NCBI GenBank assembly: GCA_038527485.1
Contig: JBCBFT010000001.1
Coordinates: forward strand, 121,574-185,573
Source: JALEFZ01 sp038527485
Lineage (GTDB): Bacteria > Bacteroidota > Bacteroidia > J057
Length of the DNA stretch: 64,000 bases
Direction of reading: 5' to 3'
The position numbers were made by a program, and so were the translations under genes. The notes beneath the pieces are model-generated. The model worked only from the letters and a program-made list of their open reading frames with translations, did no database searches and was not told where the DNA came from. Shown here piece by piece: positions 46,214 to 54,138 of the stretch (the stretch's first letter is position 1; each line of letters starts with the position of its first letter).

Positions 46214-46666
46214 ATGAAACGAATACTATTCACTTTCCCGTTCTTGCTCCTTGTTTTCGTAAGCGTATCTACGCTTCAAGCTCAAGCCCCCCATCAGCGT
46301 TCCCGCGCGGTCAACGCCGCAGCACATGCCGCTACGTATCAGCAGAAAGCCACCTACAAGGAAGCAGAACTTAATCGTTTGAAGCTTGCCTATGACAGCA
46401 AAGTAGGGGCAGAAAAAGATGCCGCAAAGGCTCAGATGCTTGCTACTTTATATGAATTATTTGACCTCGCCATCTTGAAGCGCGAGGCCCAGGCCGATGT
46501 ACTCCGTGAACAACTACGCAGCATTTCATCCAATACTGCGTACCAAGCACAAGCAAATGAAATTACGCAGCTCAAGCTCAAACTCGCAGAGGTCGAAGCG
46601 CAGATTAAACAACGCAAAGCCTATCGTGATGAGATTGTCGCGCGCAGATTGACAGAGCTACTCTAA
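46214..46666 (+). CDS. Small secreted coiled-coil protein, unknown function
   Basis: A 150-residue protein with a clear signal peptide (MKRILFTFPFLLLVFVSVSTLQAQ) and a mature part of about 125 residues. The latter is almost all helix with Ala/Gln/Lys/Leu heptads (AELNRLKLAY, KLAEVEAQIKQRK). A longer upstream frame begins with an AT-rich non-coding-looking part and is discounted in favour of the ATG at 46214. It may be a periplasmic or outer-membrane-associated scaffold. No domain is recognised. It converges with the sugar-phosphate transferase gene across a hairpin. Confidence 0.75.
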   Translation: MKRILFTFPFLLLVFVSVSTLQAQAPHQRSRAVNAAAHAATYQQKATYKEAELNRLKLAYDSKVGAEKDAAKAQMLATLYELFDLAILKREAQADVLREQLRSISSNTAYQAQANEITQLKLKLAEVEAQIKQRKAYRDEIVARRLTELL

Positions 46667-46680
46667 AAGAGATTTGATTC

Positions 46681-46753
46681 ATGGATCATTTTTCGTTTTT
46701 CATCGTCTATGGTTCAAGCAACTGTAGCTTTGGAACAATGAAAAGTGATCCAT
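46681..46753. terminator. Large inverted-repeat structure between convergent genes
   Basis: ATGGATCA at 46681-46688 pairs with TGATCCAT at 46746-46753, with further imperfect pairing inside (GTTC-AAGC with GCTT-TGGAAC). It can serve as a bidirectional terminator for the coiled-coil gene and the sugar-phosphate transferase. Confidence 0.5.
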
Positions 46754-46754
46754 G

Positions 46755-48161
46755 CTATTTTCCCCTTCCTTCTACAATGACAATGAAAGTGTAGAGCAAT
46801 ATTTTAATGTCAAGGGCGAGCGAAATATTTTCGATGTATAGAATATCAAATTTCAGCCTTTCCACCATTTCCTCTACATTCGAAGCATAGCCGTACTTGA
46901 CCTGTCCCCAAGATGTGATACCTGGTTTGACCTTGTGGAGGTGTCGATAATGCGGAGCGACTTTCACGATCTTGTCTATATAAAACTGCCTTTCGGGTCT
47001 GGGACCTACGATGCTCATATCCCCTTTTAAGACATTCCAAAACTGTGGCAGCTCATCCAAGCGCAACTTTCGCAGCCACTTCCCGACTCTTGTGATCCTT
47101 GGATCATGATCTGAAGACAGGGCGGGTCCATATTTTTCTGCATCTACAAACATCGAGCGAAACTTGATGATCTTAAAAGGCTTCCCCAATTTGCCAATGC
47201 GGACCTGTCGAAAGAAAATAGGTCCTGTGGAGTCGAATCGAATCAATATGGCAAGAGCTGTGTACACGGGCGCGAGGATAAGCAAGGCAAATAAGGAGAC
47301 GCCGATGTCAAATGCCCGCTTAAACACGCGTTCCCAAGGATTCATGATCTGGGGGAAGATCTCGATCAATGGAGCCCCCATGATGTGAGAGACTTTGACA
47401 CTCCCGACGATGTAATCGTATACCCCAGGTACTACCTTGATATTGGCTTCTGTGGACTCACACTGCTCGATGATGAAGCCTACCTGCTGGCTTTGCTCAC
47501 GCTCTAGCGCAATAATGACTTCTTCTATCCGTCGATTCTGAATGATTTCGGTGAGGCGTTGTGTATCGCCAAAGTGCTTGAGTTTGCCCCTGAAAACATT
47601 CTCTTCACATCCTTGAGGAGATACAAATCCCTTGAATTGATATCCTAAGTGACGACGCATGCCCTCTAGCTCGTCGTAGATCTGGCGAGCCTGTGGACCA
47701 CAACCGACGATCAGGGTAGGAAAACCAAACTGGCGACGACGAATGCGGATATTGGTACGTGTGGTGATGATGAATCGGAGGATGATGACGCCCCCAAACT
47801 GCAACCCCAGATAAATCGTGAGTAGAATTCTTTGCCCCGAAGGATGTTCAGGTGGAATGGGATCATCGAGGAAAATGAGGAAAAAGATGGCCAGTACGCC
47901 CACTAAGGTATACTTAAATACTTGTGTAAATTCTTGCAGGCGAGATTTTCGAAAAGGGCTACCATATAGCCCACCAATCGCGTATAGGATCATCCAATAG
48001 ATAGAGATCACTCCTGCATTGATGTATTGCTGGACATCGTCTAAGTGTCCTGTACCTTCGAGTGTTTCGCGTCTGAAATAGACGAAGCCTAGCCACACTA
48101 TATAGGTGACAAGAAAATCAGAGAGCAGGTAGATGAGTCGCTGAATGCGGCGTCGATTCAT
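46755..48161 (-). CDS. Exopolysaccharide polyprenyl-phosphate sugar-1-phosphate transferase, WcaJ-like
   Basis: A 468-residue membrane enzyme that transfers a sugar phosphate from a nucleotide sugar to undecaprenyl phosphate, starting a polysaccharide. It has four or more N-terminal helices (residues 10-130), a CoA-binding-like/Rossmann-like region (LIVGCGPQARQIYDEL), a further helix near residue 285, and the catalytic C-terminal domain. Signatures in the latter are RQVRIGKLGKPFKIIKFRSM and LRLDELPQFWNVLKGDMSIVGPRPE. The upstream lipoprotein gene overlaps its start by 4 bp, so translation is coupled. No glycosyltransferase cluster follows, so the polysaccharide genes lie elsewhere. Confidence 0.93.
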   Translation of the reverse strand: MNRRRIQRLIYLLSDFLVTYIVWLGFVYFRRETLEGTGHLDDVQQYINAGVISIYWMILYAIGGLYGSPFRKSRLQEFTQVFKYTLVGVLAIFFLIFLDDPIPPEHPSGQRILLTIYLGLQFGGVIILRFIITTRTNIRIRRRQFGFPTLIVGCGPQARQIYDELEGMRRHLGYQFKGFVSPQGCEENVFRGKLKHFGDTQRLTEIIQNRRIEEVIIALEREQSQQVGFIIEQCESTEANIKVVPGVYDYIVGSVKVSHIMGAPLIEIFPQIMNPWERVFKRAFDIGVSLFALLILAPVYTALAILIRFDSTGPIFFRQVRIGKLGKPFKIIKFRSMFVDAEKYGPALSSDHDPRITRVGKWLRKLRLDELPQFWNVLKGDMSIVGPRPERQFYIDKIVKVAPHYRHLHKVKPGITSWGQVKYGYASNVEEMVERLKFDILYIENISLALDIKILLYTFIVIVEGRGK

Positions 48162-49054
48162 GGGCGAAAGTGAACGATGCGGATATTGTCAAAGAAGATG
48201 AATCCTTCCCGTCCAGGGGTTCCATTTTCATCCCTAGCCGTAGCTTGAATAAAGGGTTCGAAAACGGCCGCCTCGGGGAGCGAGCGAATGGCATCATTGA
48301 TATGGATATAGACAATATTCCATTCATCAGGAGAGGGGAGAAAATTGCCCGCATCTATTTGTCCTACGCCTGGATTGAGGACAAAGTAATAGTTGAGCCC
48401 GACGCTGAAAGGGACATCTCCCTTGTATGTGATCTCCATCCACACATCGTTGTTTCCTCTTTGGGGAAGGGCATAGCGTGTTTTGGTCTTGGCCGCAAAT
48501 TCGTATCGACTGGAGGTAAACGTGACTTTCCCTCCTGCAACACCTTGAAAAGCAGCTTCGGTACTATTGAATAGCGAGGTGAAGTTGCTGCCTTGTGTAT
48601 TGGACTCGAAGATAGAAATGGCAGAGTTGAAATCCTCATCGAGGGCGAACTGAAGGACTGTATCAGGTGACAGGTATTCCAGCGTAAGATCAATATCTAT
48701 GGTATCCAATGGGCTTGGTTCTATGACTTGGGTAACGCCACGGATAAAGGGATAAGGCGTTCTAAAGAAAGAAAAGCCATTTTCGAAGACGCCTCCTGCG
48801 AATGTCATGACGCTCCCTTCGGAGGGTATCAGGGTGGGTATCACCGTAGGCAATGGCTGTACGCCCAGCGACTGTCCATTTTGGTCTACCCAAAAATCCT
48901 TGATGGCAAAGGTGCTTTGCGCACCTGAAGGATCTATAACTGTCGGCTTGTTCAACTTGAGATAGGTCGGCAGGATAGGGTCGTCTCCTCCTTGGTTACA
49001 ACCCCATAGGCAACCCAATACGATGAATATGAAGAGGTAAATTCTCCCTGGCAT
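48158..49054 (-). CDS. Lipoprotein of unknown function, coupled to the sugar-phosphate transferase
   Basis: A 298-residue lipoprotein with lipobox LWGC (Cys19). The ATG at 49054 is preferred to a start 39 codons earlier, since it gives a clean lipoprotein signal. It contains beta-rich sequence ending in a galactose-binding/jelly-roll-like pattern (FIFFDNIRIVHF). A TATATTTG promoter box precedes it by 18 bp. Its stop overlaps the start of the transferase (ATGA), so the two are co-translated. Whether it acts in polysaccharide export or attachment is not known. It has no close family that I recognise. Confidence 0.78.
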   Translation of the reverse strand: MPGRIYLFIFIVLGCLWGCNQGGDDPILPTYLKLNKPTVIDPSGAQSTFAIKDFWVDQNGQSLGVQPLPTVIPTLIPSEGSVMTFAGGVFENGFSFFRTPYPFIRGVTQVIEPSPLDTIDIDLTLEYLSPDTVLQFALDEDFNSAISIFESNTQGSNFTSLFNSTEAAFQGVAGGKVTFTSSRYEFAAKTKTRYALPQRGNNDVWMEITYKGDVPFSVGLNYYFVLNPGVGQIDAGNFLPSPDEWNIVYIHINDAIRSLPEAAVFEPFIQATARDENGTPGREGFIFFDNIRIVHFRP

Positions 49055-49072
49055 GGCAAATGATTTGGTCCG

Positions 49073-49080
49073 CAAATATA
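49073..49080 (-). promoter_or_regulatory. Candidate -7 box for the lipoprotein/transferase operon (TATATTTG)
   Basis: TATATTTGCGG on the minus strand fits the consensus; its distance to the lipoprotein start is 18 bp. Confidence 0.5.
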
Positions 49081-49124
49081 GGGTTTTTGTGTTTAAGTCA
49101 GGGTGTAAGAATGTATACGCTTTT

Positions 49125-51281
49125 TTACCCCATCCAGAAACTAACCAAAGCGTGCGTACCCCATGCGGCAAAATAGGCCAGGGCGGATAGGTAGGTCACC
49201 ATCACTAAGGCCCATTTCCATCCCGCTTCTTTGCGTGTCACTGCGAGTGTACTGACACATTGCATGGCAAAAGCATAGAAAATAAGCAAGGATAGCACGG
49301 TGGCTAAGTTGTATATGGGCTTGCCTGTTTTTGAATTTTTTTCTCTTTGGAGGCGTTGTACAAGACGGAGTCTCCCTTGATCTTCATCTTCTGCCTCTGC
49401 AGGGTCGTCTTGCTGGTAGATGATGCTCATGGTACTCACAAATACCTCACGGGCAGCAAAGCTGGTAATCAAACTGATGCCAATCTTCCAGTCATAGCCC
49501 AGTGGACGAATGACAGGTTCGATCGTTTTTCCGAGTGCCGCAGCATAAGAAGCATTGTGAAGATCTGACTCTTCAGCCTTTTTCAAGCTATCTACTTTAG
49601 CAGTAGGTGCCTGTGCGAGGAGGGCTTCATATTGAGACTGGATTTGTTCTTTCTCCTCAGCAGGCCCAAACCTGACCAGAACCCATAAAATAATACTCAC
49701 TGCGAAGATGATTTTTCCTGCCTCTGCGACGAATGACCATGATTTTTGTCCGACGGTCAACCCAATATTTTTCCACTGAGGCATGCGATAAGCTGGCAGT
49801 TCCATCACAAAGACGCCTCTTGACTCATACTTCAGTACGTGCTTGAATACCCAGGCTACCATCAATGCCATGAAAAATCCTAGAAAGTAGAGACCGGTCA
49901 TGACAAGTCCTCGTGCATCAAAAAAGGTATATTCCTGACTGGGGGCAATAAATAAGGCGATCAGTAAGGTGTACACAGGGATACGCGCAGAGCAACTAAT
50001 CAGTGGGGTAACGAGGATCGTAATCAATCGTTCCTTAGGACTACTGATGCTTCGTGTCATCATAATAGATGGGATCGCACAAGCCATACCTCCCATCAGT
50101 GGAATGACCGATCGGCCACTAAAGCCGAAGGGACGCATGATGCGATCCATGATGTAGACCGCTCGTGCCATGTAACCCGAGTCCTCTAGAATAGAAATAA
50201 AGAAGAATAGGAAGGCTATTTGAGGGACAAATATCACAATTCCCTCTATGCCTGTGATGATCCCATCTACGAGTAGGTCTCGTAACCAGCTCTCGGGCAT
50301 CAGGGCAACTACTCCGTCTTTGATCGCGCCCATCCCCATCTCAATCCACGACATAGGATATTCAGCCCAGGCAAAAATGGATTGGAAAATCAATAAGAGA
50401 ATTCCTACAAAGATCACGTAGCCCCAAACAGGATGCGTGAAGAGCCGATCGACTTGTTCGGTTAGTCGCTTAGCAGGCGTAGGAGGCTTGATGAGGACAT
50501 CATGTAAGATATTATCGGCCCTATCCAATCTGACCAAGAGCTCATTGTTGATGAGTTGCTGTCGGACTTTGGGGGTGAGTTTGCCCAACTGGCGGATGCG
50601 CTCCAAATCGGTGAGCGGAATGCGTTCATCAGAGGAGTCGAGCAATAACGCACGGTACTTTTGAAAATCGTTGGCTTGGGGCAGAAATTGTCCCACTTCT
50701 TCAAGCATAGCTCGAAAGGCAGGGGGGACTTGTAAAAATGGCTTGGCAGAAGGAGGAGGATCTTGAGTCAAATGCTGTTTGAGCTCTGCGATGCCTCTAT
50801 TTTTAAGGACAGAAATCCCAAAAACGGGTATATCTAAATGCTTGGAGAGTTTGGCGGTGTCCAACTTCATCTGCTCTGCTTCCAGCAGATCGATCATGTT
50901 CACTACGAGGGTCGTCGGAAACCCCATATCCATTACTTGCATACAAAATGCAATCCCTCGCCTTAGCTGAGTTGCATCTGCAAGAACGAGTACTCGATTG
51001 GGATGGTCTGGATTGTCAGTTTGAGAGAGGACATCAGATGTTATGCGTTCATCTTCTGATTTGGGATAAAGACTGTTTACTCCTGGAAGATCAATCAGAT
51101 GCAATTCACGATCACCAAGATGGAGCTTGGCTAGTTTGCGTTCTACCGTTACGCCTGGGAAGTTTCCTACCCTTTGGTTGAGGCCGCTAAGAATGTTAAA
51201 AAGAGAGGATTTGCCACTATTGGGATTCCCTACCAGCGCGACAGTCGATAGGGAGGTGGACTTTATTTCACTGTAATCCAT
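49125..51281 (-). CDS. feoB: Ferrous iron transport protein B
   Basis: A 718-residue inner-membrane Fe2+ transporter with an N-terminal GTPase. The G motifs are GNPNSGKSSLFN (G1), DLPG (G3) and NMIDL (G4). The membrane part starts near residue 285 and contains the family's FVPQIAFLFFFISILEDSG and MGGMACAIPSIMMTR signatures. Two Cys-containing membrane elements (about 410 and 440) occur. The gene overlaps feoA by 19 bp, so translation is coupled. The operon is under a palindromic, iron-regulator-like operator upstream. The family is certain. Confidence 0.98.
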   Translation of the reverse strand: MDYSEIKSTSLSTVALVGNPNSGKSSLFNILSGLNQRVGNFPGVTVERKLAKLHLGDRELHLIDLPGVNSLYPKSEDERITSDVLSQTDNPDHPNRVLVLADATQLRRGIAFCMQVMDMGFPTTLVVNMIDLLEAEQMKLDTAKLSKHLDIPVFGISVLKNRGIAELKQHLTQDPPPSAKPFLQVPPAFRAMLEEVGQFLPQANDFQKYRALLLDSSDERIPLTDLERIRQLGKLTPKVRQQLINNELLVRLDRADNILHDVLIKPPTPAKRLTEQVDRLFTHPVWGYVIFVGILLLIFQSIFAWAEYPMSWIEMGMGAIKDGVVALMPESWLRDLLVDGIITGIEGIVIFVPQIAFLFFFISILEDSGYMARAVYIMDRIMRPFGFSGRSVIPLMGGMACAIPSIMMTRSISSPKERLITILVTPLISCSARIPVYTLLIALFIAPSQEYTFFDARGLVMTGLYFLGFFMALMVAWVFKHVLKYESRGVFVMELPAYRMPQWKNIGLTVGQKSWSFVAEAGKIIFAVSIILWVLVRFGPAEEKEQIQSQYEALLAQAPTAKVDSLKKAEESDLHNASYAAALGKTIEPVIRPLGYDWKIGISLITSFAAREVFVSTMSIIYQQDDPAEAEDEDQGRLRLVQRLQREKNSKTGKPIYNLATVLSLLIFYAFAMQCVSTLAVTRKEAGWKWALVMVTYLSALAYFAAWGTHALVSFWMG

Positions 51282-51529
51282 ATATTTTCAGCATCCCTTT
51301 TCCTGATACATATTTGGGTACGATTGACCATGATGGAAATGGGATCACCGAGAGGAGCCGTTCCCATATGTGTCATTTCATCCCCTGTTTTTATGCCCAA
51401 TTCTAATAAGGCAAGTTGTATCTCTTCTCCTTCAATATGAGTAATTACTCCCTTTTGACCATGAGTTAAACCCTTAAGGCTTTGGTCATTGGTGATGACA
51501 CGTGGTATAAATGTAGGAACACTGACCAT
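51263..51529 (-). CDS. feoA: Ferrous iron transport protein A
   Basis: An 88-residue SH3-like protein that is needed with FeoB for Fe2+ uptake. Motifs LGIKTGDEMTHMGTAPLGDPISIMV and ICIRKRDAENIWI (C-terminal) match FeoA. Its 3' end overlaps feoB. An operator-like palindrome cluster lies 40-150 bp upstream. No FeoC is seen. The start is the ATG at 51529, the only candidate in the family position. Confidence 0.95.
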   Translation of the reverse strand: MVSVPTFIPRVITNDQSLKGLTHGQKGVITHIEGEEIQLALLELGIKTGDEMTHMGTAPLGDPISIMVNRTQICIRKRDAENIWITVK

Positions 51530-51567
51530 ATCTAGACTTGCACTAGGACTAACAACAAAAATCTTAT

Positions 51568-51582
51568 TTAGACTAATTCTAA
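51568..51582. promoter_or_regulatory. Inverted repeat near the feoA promoter (TTAG-N7-CTAA)
   Basis: TTAGA-CTAAT-TCTAA has perfect 5-bp arms. It resembles DtxR-type half-sites and lies 39-53 bp before feoA, just upstream of a poor -7-like TAAGATTTTTG on the minus strand, where binding would block transcription. Inference only. Confidence 0.4.
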
Positions 51583-51630
51583 CTTAGCCCTAAAACTATC
51601 ATTGTTTTGGAGGTTTTCCTATACCCTTTA

Positions 51631-51679
51631 TTAGGTAAGTAGAAATTTGTGTTTACCTAAAGTTAGGTATGTGTTAGGT
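51631..51679. promoter_or_regulatory. Cluster of TTAGGT palindromes upstream of feoA
   Basis: It contains TTAGGTAA (51631-51638), TTACCTAA (51653-51660, its perfect inverse), the 16-bp palindrome TACCTAA-AG-TTAGGTA (51654-51669), and a further TTAGGT (51674-51679). Four half-sites in 49 bp, in both orientations. The half-site is that of DtxR/IdeR and MntR metal regulators (TTAGGTTAGCCTAACCTAA). It lies in the feoAB leader, 100-150 bp upstream of feoA. Confidence 0.65.
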
Positions 51680-51716
51680 GCGATTTAAGGCAGTGTATAA
51701 TGTTGGGGAATCTAAT

Positions 51717-51920
51717 CTAAGGACGAATTACCTGATGGGTGGGAAGTACATCGGGGCCAGGTACTTCGACAGGTACAGGTATACCACCTGATCCCCAGTC
51801 ATCTGCGTGGAATTCTGTCCTTCGTTTATGGTGCAAATGTAAAGCAAGGATGATAATGAATCCCAGTACGAGTACAGCAGGCTGGACCATCAACATGAGG
51901 TAGTAAATGAATAATTCCAT
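51717..51920 (-). CDS. Small single-pass membrane protein
   Basis: A 67-residue protein with one long hydrophobic helix (residues 5-30), then a basic, polar cytoplasmic or periplasmic part (HHKRRTEFHADDWG) rich in Pro. No homologue is recognised. It sits immediately upstream of the feoAB operator and is transcribed toward feoA (187 bp between), so it might be in the same region of control. Its reading frame has normal codon use. It may be a small membrane accessory. Confidence 0.6.
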   Translation of the reverse strand: MELFIYYLMLMVQPAVLVLGFIIILALHLHHKRRTEFHADDWGSGGIPVPVEVPGPDVLPTHQVIRP

Positions 51921-51973
51921 GAGACACGAGTGTTTTAGGATTTAACCTATGCTCATGAACTTTGTTCGACCTT

Positions 51974-52573
51974 TTATCCTTCTACTTGTAAGTAGACCTC
52001 TTCTCCATTCTCTAAAAGGGGAGAGATTTGATTATAGACTTTTTGGTAGACGGATTCTGTAAAGGTCAGGAGGGATTTGCCTTCGTGCTCTTCTAGTTCT
52101 TTTCCTACTAGGATAGAGCCGTATGCATATTGCGCCTCATTGCCCATTTTGATATAACGGAATCCTTGTTGATCTGGCGCGACAATCTGAAGCATCCCTT
52201 TATGAGCTTCTCCCAAGTTGATACTGTAGGTGCTATGGATACCTCCCTCTTTCCTGAGTTTCACGAGATAATTACCTACGGGTAAGGCTTGATCCTGGGT
52301 AGTTGTGGACACATTTTCAAGGGTCTGAGCAAGTGTCTCTCCGTTGAGTTGAAGTGTACCTACAATTCCTATCGCGCTAGCTGTCTTCCTTTGCATAAGT
52401 AAAACTGTAGCTCCCTCTGGAATAGAGGTAGAGATTGACGCTTTGGGTTCCTCTTTCTCTACAGGATCGGGGGAAGTATCGGGTGCAGGTGTAGGATTTT
52501 GGGGACGAAGCACATTTTCTTCCTCAGGCTTCCCAAAGATCTGCTGAAAAAAATTACGGAGAAATGACCACAT
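51974..52573 (-). CDS. DUF5675-like protein with N-terminal hydrophobic segment
   Basis: A 199-residue protein. The ATG at 52573 is preferred (MWSFLRNFFQQIFG), giving an amphipathic N-terminus, followed by a Pro/Glu-rich linker (residues 16-55), then a DUF5675-like domain (from about residue 60): GTLQLNGETLAQTLEN, ALPVGNYLVKLRKEGG, and GSILVGKELEEHEG. The family is often found in phage or secretion contexts but has no fixed function. It precedes the small membrane protein and is transcribed in the same direction, 53 bp apart. Confidence 0.65.
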   Translation of the reverse strand: MWSFLRNFFQQIFGKPEEENVLRPQNPTPAPDTSPDPVEKEEPKASISTSIPEGATVLLMQRKTASAIGIVGTLQLNGETLAQTLENVSTTTQDQALPVGNYLVKLRKEGGIHSTYSINLGEAHKGMLQIVAPDQQGFRYIKMGNEAQYAYGSILVGKELEEHEGKSLLTFTESVYQKVYNQISPLLENGEEVYLQVEG

Positions 52574-52928
52574 AGCGAAGTATATTGAAGATGATGAATG
52601 AAGCCAGTAGGGCCTAGACGGAGTTTTCTGTTTCAATAATACTGAAAATTAGAGACTGTTTGAGGTTCATGGGGATAATTTATAAATAGCCATCTCTAGG
52701 ATTGAAAGAGGTAATTGTTAGAACGTTATCCTTCATTTTAACTCATCTATTACGAAATATCGAGATATTTTCTGTTGAACCTACTGCCTGAATGGGTGGT
52801 TATTTTCGAGAAAAACGACTTCTTTTACATATGAATATAGCCTATCAAAGACTGTAGGTTCAAAAGTCATTGTAAGGGACAAAAAGATTGACAGCATGTC
52901 GCTACATATTGCGGCTAAATACATGTAA
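52574..52928. other. 355-bp divergent intergenic region
   Basis: Between the DUF5675-like gene and RidA. AT-rich, with no gene or RNA recognised. Confidence 0.5.
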
Positions 52929-53339
52929 ATGATAGAGAAGAATCCAGAAACCAAGAAGCGATTGAATGTATCCTCTGGCGCCGTGTGGGAGGAAAAAGTA
53001 GGGTATTCTAGGGCGGTAAGAATCGGCCAGATTGTCGAGGTATCTGGTACAACTGCTGTAGATGGAGATCAAGTGATGTTTCCCAATGAGGCATACAACC
53101 AGACCCATTACATCCTGATGAAAATCCAGCAGGCACTGACGGATGCAGGAGCGAGTCTACAGGATGTCATTAGGACCCGTATTTACATTACAGAAATGAG
53201 CCTGTGGGAAGAGGTCGGCAGAGCACATGGAGAAGTGTTCAAGGATATACGCCCAGCGTGCACGATGGTAGAAGTATATGCCCTTATCAAAGAAGGGCTC
53301 GTCGTAGAGATCGAAGCTTCCGCTGTCATTCCTGAATAG
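52929..53339 (+). CDS. RidA/YjgF-family protein
   Basis: A 136-residue enamine/imine deaminase family member. The motifs are GQIVEVSGTTAVDGD, the AYNQTHYILMKIQQAL helix, the DVIRTRIYITEM strand, and the C-terminal VEIEASAVIPE. The conserved Arg of the active site is in VIRTRIY. Many such proteins with this longer N-terminus belong to a subgroup whose substrate is not known. It is monocistronic and its 3' end is 38 bp from the convergent response regulator gene. Confidence 0.9.
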   Translation: MIEKNPETKKRLNVSSGAVWEEKVGYSRAVRIGQIVEVSGTTAVDGDQVMFPNEAYNQTHYILMKIQQALTDAGASLQDVIRTRIYITEMSLWEEVGRAHGEVFKDIRPACTMVEVYALIKEGLVVEIEASAVIPE

Positions 53340-53377
53340 TGCCTGTCGATTTTCGTAGCTTAAGAAGGACCTTTTAC

Positions 53378-54049
53378 TCAATTACTGGCTTTTTCGCTTA
53401 ACCAAGCGTCAAGTAGTCCTTGCTTTGAAGCAAACACTACAAGTCCTGCGGTATTTCGTGCGCCTGTCTTCTCGAGTAATCGGTTGCGGTATCCTTCGAT
53501 GGTGCGCGGGCTGAGGAAAAGCGTTTCGGCGATCTCAGCTGTTGTTTTTTCTTGACAGATGAGTTTTAGTACATCGGATTCTCTGCCTGTGAGTTCGACT
53601 TGAAAGGCCAAGGTAGGTTTGATTTTATTGCGTTTGACAAGTGTATTGAGCATGACTTTCGAGACACGGTCGTTGAAGTAAAAACCTGCTTCAGATGCCG
53701 TGCGAATTCCCATTTCTACCTCATCCAAGGAGGCGTCTTTGAGTAAGTATCCATTGGCCCCTTTTTCCATTAGGTGTGCGATGAAATGATCATCATTATA
53801 CATGGATAAAATTAAGATGGTGATTGAAGGATATTTCTCTCTCACCAGTGGCAACGCAGTGATTCCATCCATTTCTGGCATTTCAAGGTCGAGCAGAATA
53901 AGGTCAGGCACATCGTGGTTCAGCTGATCCAGGAGCTCTTGGCCATTTTCTGCTTCGAAAGCGATCGCAATACCTTCCATTTCGGAAATCATACGTGCCA
54001 TTCCTTGTCTAAATAAAGCATGGTCATCTACGAGTGCAACACGAGTCAT
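53378..54049 (-). CDS. NarL/LuxR-family response regulator
   Basis: A 223-residue DNA-binding regulator. The ATG at 54049 starts the family N-terminus. The receiver domain is intact: acid pair Asp8-Asp9 in ALVDDHALFRQG, phosphoacceptor Asp54 in LLDLEMPEMDG, and Lys in YLLKDAS. The C-terminal LuxR HTH contains LTGRESDVLKLI and AEIAETLFLSPRTIEGYRNRLLEKTGA. It lies 89 bp downstream of a degenerate histidine kinase gene on the same strand, and the two are probably one unit. The true kinase may be elsewhere. Confidence 0.93.
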   Translation of the reverse strand: MTRVALVDDHALFRQGMARMISEMEGIAIAFEAENGQELLDQLNHDVPDLILLDLEMPEMDGITALPLVREKYPSITILILSMYNDDHFIAHLMEKGANGYLLKDASLDEVEMGIRTASEAGFYFNDRVSKVMLNTLVKRNKIKPTLAFQVELTGRESDVLKLICQEKTTAEIAETLFLSPRTIEGYRNRLLEKTGARNTAGLVVFASKQGLLDAWLSEKASN

Positions 54050-54138
54050 AGGTAATAGATTGAGGGATCTGAGGCTTTGATGATATACCTGCTCTACAAT
54101 ATCGATCACTGATGATAGAAAATCAATATGGTAGAAGG

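Noticed and set aside
51530..51716. Riboswitch in the feoAB leader
   Set aside because: The symmetric TTAGGT half-sites suit a DNA-binding dimer; no conserved riboswitch stem was recognised.
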